A stretch of 64,000 nucleotides of DNA from Sipunculus nudus (Eukaryota > Annelida > Sipuncula > Golfingiida > Sipunculidae): positions 44,339,327-44,403,326 of the forward strand of contig CM049308.1 of NCBI GenBank assembly GCA_026874595.1, read 5' to 3'. The position numbers and the translations under genes were made by a program. The notes under the pieces are model-generated. The model was given only the letters and a program-made list of their open reading frames with translations, had not been told where the DNA came from and did not search any database. This document shows positions 1-12,183 of this stretch, in pieces (position 1 is the first letter of the stretch; each line of letters opens with the position of its first letter).

Positions 1-1218
1 TATCATTTCCATTCCCCCTGGCGTCATTCTTAACACTCAATGCGATGCAACCATAAATTTTACCACCTCCAAGTTTTTTTTAGTGTGGCAAATAGCTGCT
101 ATTTACACGTGCGATTCATAGGGGCGTCTGTGGCAGTCCTGCCTCATGTCAACTCCCCATGGAAGCAGTCTTAACCCTCAATGTGATGTTACGATAAATT
201 TCAACCCCTCTTAATTTTTTAGGGTAGCAAATAGGTGCTATTTGCGCGTGCGATTCATGGGGGCCCTGTGCCTGGCCGCACACATGTCCACTTCTCCTGG
301 TGGCAGTCTTAACACTCAATGCGATGCTTCCAAAAAATTTACCTTTTCCCGATTTTTTTTTTTGGAGTGGCAAATAGCTGCTGTTTGCGCACGCGATTCA
401 TGGGAGGCCCTCTGTCTGGCTGCACTCATGTCCACTCCCCCTAGCGTCATTCTTAACACTCAATAAGATGCTACCATAAATCCTATCTTTTTAGGGAAGC
501 AAATAGCTGCTATTTGCGCGTGCGATTCATGGGGGTCCTTCTTCCAGTCCGCCGTGATCTCCATTCCCCCTAGCGGCAGTTTCGCCTCTTTTTATGGTAG
601 CAAATAGCAGCTATTCGCACGTACCATTTATGGGGCCGCCTCTGGCAGCCCTCTCTGATATCCACTCCCCTTGGCGGCATTCTTTTTATGGTAGAAAATA
701 GCTGCTTTTTGCGCGTGCGATTAATTAGGACCTCTCTGGCAACCCGCTCTGATATCTATTCCCCCTGGCGGCAGTCTTGACACCTTTAATGGTAGCAAAT
801 AGCTGCTATTTACGAGTGCGACTCATGAGGCCCCTCTTCCAGGCCGCTTTCATATCTACTCCCCTTGGCGGCCGTCTTGACACTTTTTATTGTATCAAAT
901 AGCTGCTATTTGAGCGCGCGATTTATGGTGGCCCTTCTGGCAGGCTGCTCTCATATCTACTCCCCATGGCGGCATTATCAACATATTTAATAGTAGCAAA
1001 TACCTGCTATTTCATATATTCATAGGGCCCCTGTGGCTCGCCGCTCACATGTCCACTCCCCCTGGCGGCAGTCTTCACACTTAATGCGATGCTAACATAA
1101 ATTTTACCCCCTCCCGATTTTTTTTGGGGGGAAGCAAATAGCTGCAATTTGCTTGTGCGACCCATGGGGCCTCTGTGGCAGTCCTTTCTCAAGTCCACTC
1201 CTCCTGGCGTCAGTCTTA
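1..1218. repeat. Satellite array, left block
   Basis: Imperfect tandem units that alternate between a short form (about 101 bp, ending in a TTTTTATGG-type box) and a long form (about 138 bp, with an ACTCAATGCGATG box and a pyrimidine-rich CCCCTCCC stretch). Each unit carries GCAAATAGC-T-GCTATTTGC, a perfect 9-bp inverted repeat around one base, followed by GCGCGTGCGATTCATGG and a CTCCCCCTGGCGGCAGTC box. The open frames here (74 aa on both strands) are by-products of the repeat and are not genes. The block is interrupted on its right by a retrotransposon and resumes at 4887. Confidence 0.9.
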
Positions 1219-1223
1219 ATAAT

Positions 1224-1254
<31 letters not shown>
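1219..1254. repeat. (AAT)n microsatellite, LINE tail
   Basis: A run of AAT/ATA trinucleotides directly at the junction between satellite and LINE. On the minus strand it forms the 3' tail of the retrotransposon, as is common in LINEs that prime on short A/T repeats. Confidence 0.8.
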
Positions 1255-1678
1255 GTTTATAAGCCTTCAGAAGAAGAGTACATGTACATAAAACATAATA
1301 AAATATAAAGTAATAAGAACAGTAAAACCACTGATTAGACACCGTATTATACATAAAATCAATATATTAAAATGGTTTCAGAAGCATATTTAAGATATAT
1401 TTAATATAAGGGTCGTGACTGACCAATAACTGTCGGACGGTATCCGACACTCCATCAGTGACATCGTATTTCAATTCCTTTTTACCCTTTGCTTGTATCC
1501 TTTATCAAAAATATATTTTAGAACACTTGTACCATATTTGAAACACGTTTCTTTTGATCTTGCAATGAGATCAGTATGACCACTCAGTTTGCCACAAACA
1601 TGCATATTCTGTAAATATGTATAAAAAGGCCTGGCGCGAGAGTTTTACTAAAGATGGCGCATGTTAAATCAAGACCAT

Positions 1679-3102
1679 TTAATTCAACTGTTTTTTTTGT
1701 ATCCTACTTACATTCAGTGCTTTCAAAATGGGAGAACTTTTGCAACATTTATGTAAACCAATACCGACCTTTAGTAGTTGTGACTGTAACTTTTCCATTT
1801 TTGTTAAAGATTGTTTACTGACATATATGGCACTGGTGCCATATGTCAACACAGGCCTAATAGCTGTTTTCCACACATTTGATAAAGAAGCAACATCGCT
1901 TACAAAGTTTGAGAAACCAGCTCCTTTAAGAGAATAAAATGCCCTCCTGCATGCATTTATGCGGTCATCAATATGCTCCTTAGAATTAGAATTTGATAAA
2001 GTAACACCAAGATATATCACACTTTTGCATTCAGTCAGCTTAACACCATCAAGTCGCCATTCAGGCTGAGGATCTAGTGTACACTGCCCAAAAATGACAC
2101 ACTCAGTTTTCTGTGGATTAAACCTAAGACCATGTTGTGTTAAATACGCATCAGCTAAATCAATCATCTTTTGTAAACCAGAGGCAGTCAGACTTGTTAA
2201 TATTAGATCGTCAGCATAACAGAATACATTGTAGTATACATTATTAATCTTTATGTAAAATTCGATAATGCGTTGATCAAAACTTGATAAAATAAATTAA
2301 AGATAAAGGGGAGGTTAGTCCTCCCTGACGTATGCCATTGGTAATTTTTATTGCCTCACTTGGCTGTGAACCCCATTTAATTTGAACTGTTATTGATTTA
2401 TACCAGTTCACAATCAGTACCCAGCAGTGATCAGGTGTAACATTCATAGCTTTCTTAAACAAAATAGCATGTGGTACAGCATCAAACGCACACTCTGCAT
2501 CTAATGAACATGAATAGACGGGAGAACCACGGTTGGAACAATACGTTATGACATCATTAGCTAGTGAAGAGGCCATATTCGTACCTCTCCCTGTAACGAA
2601 TCCGAATTGAAATCACAAAATTCGTGGAAATCATATACATCCAGTATAGATAATTCCATAATTTTAGATATCGTACTTGAGATTGTAATAGGTCGATAAT
2701 TTCTTGGTATAGTGGGATATAGTGTTGGTTTTTTAGGTAAAGGTACCAATTACCCTTGATAAAAACAACCTAGCACAACGCCATATCTGACACACAGAGT
2801 AGATTGAATAGCATGCTTAAAATGATCAGATACAATACCATCTCTACCTGGCGAGTATCCAGATTTAAGTTTTTCAATGTAACTAATAATCATAGATTCA
2901 GTTATAACTTTTTCAGTACAAATGAAAGATGTAGGATGGTCATATTTTGCTTTAACGTCAGTGTGAGCAAGATTACAGGATTATGAACATCAGAATTGGC
3001 GAACTTTTCAGTATAATACTCCTTCAATTTAGATATATCAGTATTATCATACGAGGCTTGTTCCATTTTTGTCCGCCTTATCAAATTCCAAAATTTCTTC
3101 AT
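1679..3102 (-). pseudogene. LINE reverse transcriptase, broken
   Basis: Read leftwards: a linker with FWNLIRR (2902-3102), RT fingers with NYRPITISS (2561-2749), an RT palm with the first Asp motif (SLDAECAFDAVPH) and NGIRQGGLTSP (2277-2576), the catalytic YADD box at 2207-2218, and a thumb/maturation part with YLGVTLSNSNSK (1679-2167). These blocks lie in different frames, separated by stops and frameshifts, so no full protein can be made. Function in the intact family: target-primed reverse transcription of the element RNA in the nucleus. Confidence 0.85.
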
Positions 3103-3126
3103 ATTTCTACTCGTATACAGATTATT

Positions 3127-4654
3127 TCACTTCAGCGATAATTTGTTCATATAATTATTCACAGCTTGGTCACAGGCTGAACAATACATTTTCTTAGCTG
3201 CTTCATAACATGCATATACATGGCCCTCGCGTGGCCTACCACATGATTTCCATATACCATACCAGAAGCGTTGTTTATCACGTGTAATCAAGCAGTCATA
3301 ATTCCACCAGCTGTTTGGCTTAAACCGACCCTTGTATCTAGAATGTTTATCATTTATGACCTTAGAACAGGCATCATGCATCGTCTTATTCATGTCGTCA
3401 CACATTGCATTAACCACAGAATAAGCCTCATCGCTGGATTTCACGTTATTCACGTTTACTGAAGGTAAAAGGCTAGCAGTTTCCTTGATATAACGGTGAT
3501 AAGAATCACATACTTTAGTATTCGCCCAATTTAGTCTGGGGTATTGCAGAATATGACTGTACACATTACATTTCTTAGTAGTAAATACAGGCAGTGAAAC
3601 AGTCGTGTTCAAGGGAAGGTGATCACTAACATTGGTAGGCATATTTATTGAGCAATTACTGATTAGATCGTCAGTGAAACTAGAATAAAACACGTGGTCA
3701 ACATATGATCGATGGCTGCCGTTTAGATATGTGTAAGATACATCTTGATTGAAACAGAAGTTTGCAACTTTGAAATCATTATTGCATAAAAAATCATACA
3801 ACATAAAACTATGTATGTTAAATGGATGAGACCTGTACCAATATCTTGACAATTTAGCCTGGCGTGGCAGGTTAGCATTCATATCACCAACTATCATTAT
3901 GGGTGAGGCCTCCAAGCTATCAATAGCGGACTGTAAGATGTCAAAATTTTCATTGTACAGCTCAATCTGGTCAGTGCACCCATTATAATAAGGCATATAA
4001 ACTCCAAATACATTTAACATAGTTTTGGTCCCAGACACAATCTGTACTCCTGTAACTCTATCGGAATTAACTATAATAGGTTTATACACAAATTGTTCAC
4101 GTTACTTGGCAATGAACCCGATACCTCCGTATGGACGTCCAATCAGAGGTCTTTCTACATCAATACTTGATTTCATATGAAAGAAATCAAAGATGCTCAA
4201 CGTAATAGGTTTGTTTATATGATGCTAGTTCATGTGGACTGAGCCAGTGTTCGCACACAAACAGCAAGTCACACGTTCCTTCAAGTAGACTCTCTATAAA
4301 TCCATAAGAGGATTTTATGTTTTTGCAGTTAAAAGAACATATATTAAAATTATCATTGGAATAATTAATTTTTTGTGACATGAATAATTTATGAGTTCTA
4401 CACATCAGTATAAAGAATCTCACAGAGTCAGTAGTTGCTATAGTAAAAAGGTGTGCGTGATGACTCTTGCCCCCTGTGAAAAACCTCATTGTTCCATATG
4501 TAGCCACTAGGCCTCTCCCTATAATGTGTAGGATATAGGACGCAATCAATTTGGCAAAGGCGATGCTCATCGCGATAAGATCTTCGTTATTGATGATGAG
4601 GATTTTCATTAACCCGAGATATCTCGCGCGTGCGCTGGTGATGACGTTCATCAC
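3127..4654 (-). pseudogene. LINE AP-type endonuclease domain, broken
   Basis: The N-terminal half of the retrotransposon ORF2. The N-part at 4187-4654 has SFNCKNIKSS and LLFVCEHWL, the usual start of exonuclease/endonuclease/phosphatase-fold LINE nucleases. The second part (3127-4089) has MIVGDMNANL (metal-binding D/N) and NVSDHLPL (catalytic SDH). A frame break lies between 4090 and 4187. The intact family nicks host DNA to prime reverse transcription. Identification is firm; activity is lost. Confidence 0.85.
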
Positions 4655-4886
4655 CGTGGTTCACTTGCTGTCCATGTTGGTACGGTGGAAATTGCCGATT
4701 ATAACTGGACTGACGTGACTATCGCGATCGGTGGTCATGTGGTTGGTATGCACGTCCAGTAGGAGGTCGCAATTGGTTTGCCCGAGGCTTCGGAGTGTTT
4801 GACGCCCTATTTTCTGTGTCACGCTCACCCAAACTATGTAGGGGTCGTGTTCCCGCTCTTTCCCTATAGGGACGGATCCGTACTCC

Positions 4887-7050
4887 AGCTGCTATTTGCG
4901 CGTGCGATTCATAGGGGCACTTCTGGCAGCCCGCTCCGATACCCACTACCCTGGCGGCATTCTTGACACTTTTTATGATAGCAAATAGCTGCATTTGCGC
5001 GTGCGATTCATTAGAATCCCTCTGGAAGCCCGCTCTGATACGCGGTCCCCCTGGAGGCAATCTTGACACTTTTTATGGTAGCAAATAGCTGCTATTTGCG
5101 CGTGTGATTCATTGGGCCTCTGTGGCCGTCTCCTGTCTTGTCCTTTCCCCCGGTGTCATTCTTAAGACTCAATGCGATGCTACCATCAATTTCACCCCCT
5201 CCCAATTTTCTTAGGGTGGCAAATAGCTGCTATTTGAGCGTGCGACTCATGGGGCCTCTCTTCCAGGCCGCTCTCATATCTACTCCCCCTGGCGGCAGTC
5301 TTGACACTTTTTATGGAAGCAAATAGCTGCTATTCGCGCGTGCGATTCATAGGGGCCCTTTTTACAGGCCACTGAGATCTCCATTCCCCCTGGCGGCAGT
5401 CTTGCCACTTTTCAGGGTAGCAAATAGCTGCTATTTGAGCGTGCGATTTATGGGGCCACTTCTGGCATCCCGCTCTGATATCCACTCCCCCTAGTGGCAG
5501 TCTTGACACTTTTTTATGGAAGCAAATAGCTGCTATTTGCGCGTGCGATTCGTTTGGATCCCTCTGGCAGCCCGCACTGATACCCACTCCCGCTGGAGGC
5601 AGTATTGACACTTTTTATGGTAGCAAATAACTGCTATTTGCGCGTGCGATTGATTGGGGCCTCTGTGGCGGCCCGCTCTGAAATCCACTCCCCCTGGCGG
5701 CAGTCTTGACACTTTGAATGGTAGCAAATACCTGCTATTTGAGCGTGCGATTCATGGGGGTTCTTCCTGTAGGCCGCCGAGATCTCCATTCCCCCAGCTA
5801 AAGTTTTGCCTCTTTTTATGGTAGGAAATAGCTGCTATTTCCGCGTGCGATTTAACGGGCCCCTTTTGGCAGCCCTCTCTGATATCCACTCACCCTGGCG
5901 GCAGTCTAGACACTTTTATGGAAACAAATAGCTGCTATTTGCTCGTGCAATTTATGGGGCCCACGTTGCTGGCCGCTAAGATGTTCACTCCCCCTGGCGG
6001 CAGTCTTAACTCTTAATGCAATGCTACCTAAAATTTTACCCCCTCACAATTTTTTTTTGTTGGTTACAAATAGTTGCTATTTGCGCGTGCGATTCATGGG
6101 AGCCCCTCTGTCTGGCCGCTGTCATGTCCATTCCCCCCTGCCGTAGTCTTCAGCCTTAATGCGATGCTACCATAAATTTTATCCCTTCCCAGTTTTTTTT
6201 CGGGTCGGATATAGCTGCTATTTACACTTGCGATTCATAGGGCCCCTGTGGCAGTCCTGTCTCATATCCACTCTTTCTGGCCGCAATTTAACACTCAATG
6301 CAATGCTATTATAAAATCTACTCCCTCCTAATTTTTAGGATAGGAAATAGCTGCTATTTGCGCGTGCGATTCATGGGGACGCTGTGGCTGGCCACTCTCA
6401 TGTCAACACCCTCTGGCGGCAGTCATAACACTCAATGCGATGCTATTTTAAATTTTACCCCCTCCCAATTTTTTTAGGGTAGCAAATAGCTTCTATTTGC
6501 ACGTGTGATGAATGGGGCCCCTGTGGCAGTCCGCTCTCATGTCCACTCCTCCTGGCGGCAGTCTTAACACTAAATGCGATGCTACCAAAAATCGTACCCC
6601 CTCCGAATTTTTTAGGGTAGTAAATAGCTGCTATTTACACGTGAGATTCATAGGGCCTCTGTGGCAGTCCTGCCTCATGTCCACTCCCCCAGGCTGCAGT
6701 CTTAACACTCAATGCGATGATACCATAAATCTTACCCCCTCCCAATTTTTTAGGGTCGGAAATAGCCGTTATTCGTGCGTGCGATTCATGGCGCCCCTGT
6801 GGCTGGCTGCTCACGTGTCCACTCCCCTTGGCGACAGTCTTAACACTCAATGCGACGCACCAAAAATTTTATCCCCTCCCGATTATTTTGGGTAGGAAAT
6901 AGCTGCTATTTCCGCGGGCGATTCATTGTGTCCCCTCTGTCTGGCCACTCTCATGTCGACTCCCCCTGGTGTCATTCTAAACACTCAATGCGATTCTACA
7001 AAAAATCAGCCCACTCCTAAAATTTTTAGGGTAGCAAATAGCTGCTAATC
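4887..7050. repeat. Satellite array, right block
   Basis: Continuation of the same satellite after the LINE. The GCTATTTG box recurs every ~101 bp from about 4890 to 5940 (short units) and every ~138 bp from about 5940 to 6905 (long units), with one long unit at 5091-5229. The array ends near 7050, where the palindrome is followed by unrelated sequence. No gene is seen; the 113-127 aa open frames are repeat translations. Confidence 0.9.
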
Positions 7051-8180
7051 AGAGATACTATGGTCTAAGCACGGTTGCGCCGTCGCTGGCCCAGAGATTT
7101 CCTTTAGGCGCGATAACTTCAAAAATATTTCATTGATCATTACCAAACTTGATATGTTGATAGATAAGGGTGAGCGGACGAAGCCTTTTTAAAATGGGGT
7201 CATGATCTTTACTAGGAGTGTGACCTTTACCATGAATAGATTCATTTTGGGGGAAATCACACAAATTCTGAAATATCTCAAGAAATCATGCATGGATTGA
7301 TCCAAAAATCAATTCGACCGAAGATCTTGGATAGTGATGTCATTTAACCGGAAACTGGTGGCTCAACCTGTTATCCTTTTCTTGCTTTCGTGCCATTTAA
7401 TACCCGCTTCATTTCCACTTAACAATACTGTGAGCATTATAAGTCAAAAACTAAGGCACAGATTTCTTTCATGGGTTATGGGATGATGTATTTTTAAATT
7501 GGGGTCATGACCTTTCCTTCGAGAGTGGCCTAGACCTTGAATATTGCCATATATGGTGAAAATCACACAAAATCATAAAAATCTCAAATAGGGATGCATG
7601 GGTTGTTCCATAAATCAAATTAACCGAAGATCTTGCATAGCTTTGTCTTTTGCGGAAGACAGGTGGCGCCACCTTTTGATTTTCTCTTGTTTTCGTGCCT
7701 TTTAATACCCCATTATTGCCACTTGACAGTACTGAAAGCAATATAATTCTAAAACTTATGGACAGATTGGGCTGGAATTGTGTATGTACATTGATCCTGG
7801 ATACCTCCATCTCGTGTTCAAGACTGGTGGCGCTATCTGCAATCATTTGCCGTGGCGTCCATCCGACATGTGCTTTGGGTGAAAATACCCCCCAGAATGA
7901 TAAAAAATGTGATACAAAAGCTCAAGTAACTTAATAATTACTGCATTGATCAGCAAGATTCTTTGTATGAATATTGATCATGGAGTGTTTTATACGTTCC
8001 TGCAAACTGGTGGCGCCACCTGCATTTTTTTACGATTTTATTTTCTCTATTTTTGATACCTTCAAAGAAGCTGTCATCTGTTAACAGGGCACAAATTGTA
8101 ACTGCTGGACCAGGAATCTTCTATCTTGACATCAAGGATGGTCCATGAAAAGTCTCTGTGCAAATCTGAAATTAGGTCTC
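7051..8180. repeat. Dispersed host repeat copies
   Basis: Non-coding. Contains blocks that recur elsewhere in the window: a stretch around a GGTGGCGCCACC palindrome followed by a TTTTAATACCCC box (7660-7730) is repeated near 16960-17010. A block with CTGTTAACAGGGCACAAATTGTAACTGCTGGACC (quoted in parts: CTGTTAACAGGGCACAAA, then GTAACTGCTGGACC) near 8078-8115 recurs at 21528-22700. I see no gene. This is probably an old dispersed repeat family. Confidence 0.75.
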
Positions 8181-8217
8181 TGTTACCCAGTCAGCAACCC
8201 AGTCAACAACAGACCCA

Positions 8218-9480
8218 ATGGTAAATAAAAGCAGACCTGAACATGAAAATGATTCTCAACAAGGTGTATACTTGAACCAAGACTACTTTAAAGATCATCA
8301 ACTAAAAATTAACAGAAAACTATATTTGAAGGAGTACATGCGACAGAAAAGAATAAATCCTGCTCACAGGGATATAGAACGCCCAAAAGATCAACAAAGA
8401 AAACTGCTATCAGGACAAAATGAAACTTTTAGACAAAATGAACGTTCTGCAGAGAAAGCATATAATCAAAAGATAAGAAAAGATCAAGTTCGGAGGGCAC
8501 AAGAGAGAAAAGCTGAGAAACAACAGAAGCAAGCTGCTAGACTTTATGAAACATACAGACAAAAAGAACGTTCTGAAGAGAAAGCATATAATCAAAAGAT
8601 AAGAAAAGATCAAGTTCGAAGGGCACAAGAGAGAAAAGCTGAGAAACAACAGAAGCAAGCTGCTAGACTTTATGAAACATACAGACAAAAAGAACGTTCT
8701 GAAGAGAAAGCATATAATCAAAAGATAAGAAAAGATCAAGTTCGAAAGGGCACAAGAGAGAAAAGCTGAGAAACAACAGAAGCAAGCTTCCAGACTTGAC
8801 GAAACAAAGAGACAGAAAGAACGTTCTGCAGAGAAAGCATATAATCAAAAGATAAGAAAAGATCAAGTTCGAAGGGCACAAGAGAGAAAAGCTGAGAAAC
8901 AACAGAAGCAAATTGCTAGACGAACTGAAAAAAGACCGATCTGCAGAGAAAGCATATAATCAAAAGATAAGAAAAGATTAAGTTCGAAGGGCACAAGAAA
9001 GAGAAGCTGACAAACAACAGAAGCAGACTGTCAGACTAAATGAAACTTACAGACAGAAAGAAAGGCCGAGAAACAACAGAAGCAAACTGTCAGACAAAAT
9101 GAAATTTACAGACAAAAAGAACGTTCTGCAGAAAGCATACAATTAGAAGCTAAGAAAAGACCAAGTTCGAAGGGCACGTGAGAGAGAAGCTCAGAAAGAA
9201 CAGAAGCAAACTGCTAGACAAATTTAAATCTATAGACAAATGGAACGTGTCAGAGAATCAACTGGTAAAAAAAAAAGAAAAAGATCTGAGGATGATTTTA
9301 TAGAGTAACTGAGAGACTCGCCAAAAAGAGGAAAAGAGCCGATCAATAACATAAGAGAACTGAGACTGAGACATACAGCCTCTAGAGCACAAAAAAAGAA
9401 CTGATGAATCATACAGACAAAATGAAAAAGCAGTTAATCTGAAGAAAGAACGGTGCAGATCTCACAGAATTTATACATAA
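8218..9480 (+). pseudogene. Helitron N-terminal basic repeat region
   Basis: Starts at ATG 8218 and stays open to 8769 (183 aa). Similar codons then continue in shifted frames to about 9480. Composition is dominated by K, R, Q and E, with motifs such as KIRKDQVRRAQERKAEKQQ, so it is predicted to be helical and highly charged. Such repeated charged N-termini precede the Rep domain in many Helitron proteins. The minus-strand open frames here (Leu/Phe/Ser-rich) are shadows of the repeat. Confidence 0.65.
8448..8960 (+). repeat. 126-bp coding tandem repeat
   Basis: TATAATCAAAAGATAAG recurs at 8461, 8587, 8713, 8840 and 8955, giving a 126-bp (42-codon) period. The +1 shift at the fourth copy (an extra base near 8745) breaks the frame, and the fifth copy is shortened by a deletion. 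Further degraded copies run to about 9200. Nearly identical neighbouring copies suggest recent slippage or unequal exchange inside the Helitron ORF. Confidence 0.9.
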
Positions 9481-10429
9481 ATTTCATACTGTGATATCTG
9501 AAGGTCCCATATATGCTTGTTGTTGCTGTAATCGGACATGGTTCAAACACTTCTGTAAAGAATTCAGATAGCTGGCCAGACAGACAAGATTCCACTTTCC
9601 TAGCAACACACATTACAGATGTAAAATCAGTGGACAATAAGCAGTAGTTATGCACTACTTGTCTTGATGCACTCAAATGCCACAAGACACCAAAACTGTA
9701 TTAAATGGAATGCAGTTTCCTGATAAGCCATCTGAATTGAACTTGTTCCCTTAGAGGAAAGGCTTGTTGCATTACGAGTACCATCATGCAGTTACGAGAA
9801 TTACCTAGAGGTTCACAGTTGTCACTGATATGATCACTGGTCAACGTACCTACTAAAATTGAAACAACCGGTGATATATTGCCACGTAAGTCAGACTCCA
9901 TGGGTACGGTACCAATAAGTTTAAAACGTAAACTTGAGTACAAAATGTAGTGTGCACCCAAAATGTACGTCCAGCTGTAATACTGAGTGCACTACACTAC
10001 TTGATGAGACAAAGTAAGTTGTATAAAGATGCAAACATTACAATATATAGCAATTGCTTCAGACTTTCCAAAATTCACAAGAGCACGAACCTCTTGCCAC
10101 AACTGACAATTCCGTGGATGATAGTCTATCTTATAATGACAATTTTGAAGAAATACATGAAGATGAACAAGGAGGAATTCTAGATACCATGCTTAATGAT
10201 ACTGAACTCACAGGGAATGACATAATAGAGAAATTACAAATAGAACAAATTACAGGAAAGGTTAGCCTAGCAATTCGTCGAATCAAAACTTAGGGGAAGA
10301 ACTTTTTTGTCCAAGATGTCTTGAATGAAAGCAAAGTTTATGAGTTGACAAGGTTGGATGAAGGCTACAGGATTTTCATATCCATACAAGTATTGTAAAA
10401 TACTCCGTATTTTGAAGCACGTAAAAAGA

Positions 10430-11740
10430 TCTCTTTGCAATGATTAGACAACTAGGATTGCCAACATGGTTTTTATTTTTATCTGATGCAGACACACATT
10501 GGAAAGACCTGCTGGTCATGCTTGGAAAACTGATTGATGGCAGAACCTATTCAAGTGATGATATTAGACAAATGGATTGGGCAAATAAAACACGCTTGGT
10601 TAAGGTTAAGATTCTGTAACTTGTGTGTGGCATTTTGATCACAGAGTTCATTCTTTCATTCACCCCATCTTACAAAGCGCATATTCACCTCTTAGAAAGC
10701 TGAAAGATTTTTTTACAGAGTTGAATTTCAGCAACGTGGCTCTCCACATATTCATATGCTTATGTGGATTGAGGATGCACCCATATATGGTCAACATGAA
10801 GAAGATACTGTCACAAAATACATTGATGAGCATGTCACCTGCTGCAAGAATGATAAGGACCATCAAGATCTGATAGACCTACAAATACACAGACACTCCA
10901 GGTCTTGTAGAAAGAATGGAAAGCCTATTTGTCGTTTAAACTTTCCATTGCCACCCATGCCACAAACTAAAATCCTTGCACCCCATGACACAGAAGTTGA
11001 TGAAAAACACAAACAGACCTGCAACAAAATCTCTCAGGCACTTGCATGCTTAAATGTTGACAGTGACCTGACCTGTCATGATTTCTTAAACTCTCTAGCA
11101 ATCTCTCTGGATGTCTACTACATGGCCTTGCGTACACCAATTAAAGGTCCAAAAGTATTTCTTACAAGGTCGCCATCTGAAATAAAACCAATGGATACAT
11201 TAGACTTTGGTTTACTACCTGGAAAGGTAACCATGACCTTCAGTTTATTCTTGATCCTGATGCATGTGCAACATACATAGTTTAATATGTCAGCAAAAGT
11301 CAAAGTGGAATGAGTGCTTTGTTAGATGCTGCTTGCAAAGAAGCTAGAAAAGGGGATAAAACTCTCAGGCATCAGGTGAGAGATATGAGAAATCAGTTTT
11401 TAAATGCTGTGGAAATAACTGCTCAGGAAGCAGCATATCCGGTATTACAACTTCCAATGACAAGAGCCACCAGGGATGTAATATTTGTACCCACTGCCCC
11501 TCAAGATGAAGGAACTTTTCTACTCAAGAGTAAAGAACAGCTTGAGCCTCTTCCACATGATTTGACCGACATAGCAGCAAATAATATCATTGACAAATAC
11601 TCAAAGAGACCAAAAGCATTTGAAAATTGGTGTCTTGCTGATTTTGCATCAGAGATTAATAATAAATACCCCGCGGAAAGAGCAGATGATGCATTCTATG
11701 ACAACACTGATGATAACAACATCACTGATCAAACTTAAGC
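10430..11740 (+). pseudogene. Helitron Rep (HUH) domain, broken
   Basis: The first block (about 10436-10615) has FAMIRQLGLPTWFLFLSDAD, the conserved Helitron N-terminal domain. The catalytic block has QQRGSPHIHMLMWIEDAP at about 10726-10780, including the H-x-H metal-binding pair at 10747-10755. The region 11310-11738 has LRHQVRDMRNQFLNAVEI, FLNAVEITAQEAAYPVLQLP and PQDEGTFLLKSKEQL, the Rep-to-helicase linker of animal Helitrons. Intact Rep nicks and joins single strands in rolling-circle transposition. Several frameshifts and stops separate the blocks. Confidence 0.85.
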
Positions 11741-12183
11741 AATTACTAATATGAACACAGGAGAAAAGCTCAGTATCACCTTACCAAATGGTACAACATA
11801 CACTCACAGAAAAGTTCCAAGAGTTCTAAGATATGTTCGCTATACTGAAAAAATAGACCCGGAAAAATTGCTTTCGTGAAAGACTTTTTACATCAGGTAG
11901 AGATGAAACCAAAGACCTTTTCAATAGTTCACTCAAACACTCGAAACAATAAAAAAAAAAGAAAAAAATACAAATTTAATTTAAAAGAAAACTGTATGAG
12001 CACAATGCAGATGTTCTACAAGAAGCACAGGACCAAGCTGAATATGACCATGAAACTGAATATGCACAAACAGCTCCTACATCAGAAAATGCAGAGAATG
12101 AAGATTCAATTCAACAGCTAGTTCCCAGTGAAAAATATGCTTTTTTTGACCCAGAAAGGTCGGATCATCTGAGAAACTGTGAT

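Larger units (their letters stand above)
1219..4886 (-). mobile_element. Non-LTR retrotransposon (LINE), decayed
   Basis: On the minus strand an endonuclease domain is followed by a reverse transcriptase and ends in an (ATT)n-type tail (1219-1254 on the plus strand). Satellite sequence stops at 1218 and restarts at about 4887, so the element inserted into the satellite. The 5' part (4660-4880) contains a short arginine-rich reading stretch that may be the end of ORF1. Clade not determined; the layout fits a CR1/L2/Jockey-type element. Frames are broken in several places, so it is inactive. Confidence 0.85.

Noticed and set aside
1-7050. Regular repeats with palindromes might be a CRISPR array
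   Set aside because: Units are 101-138 bases with no unique spacers between short identical repeats, the context is eukaryotic, and no cas genes are present. This is a satellite.
8410-8911. Leu/Phe/Ser-rich minus-strand frames, membrane-protein-like
   Set aside because: They are reverse reads of the Lys/Gln-rich 126-bp repeat and repeat with its period.
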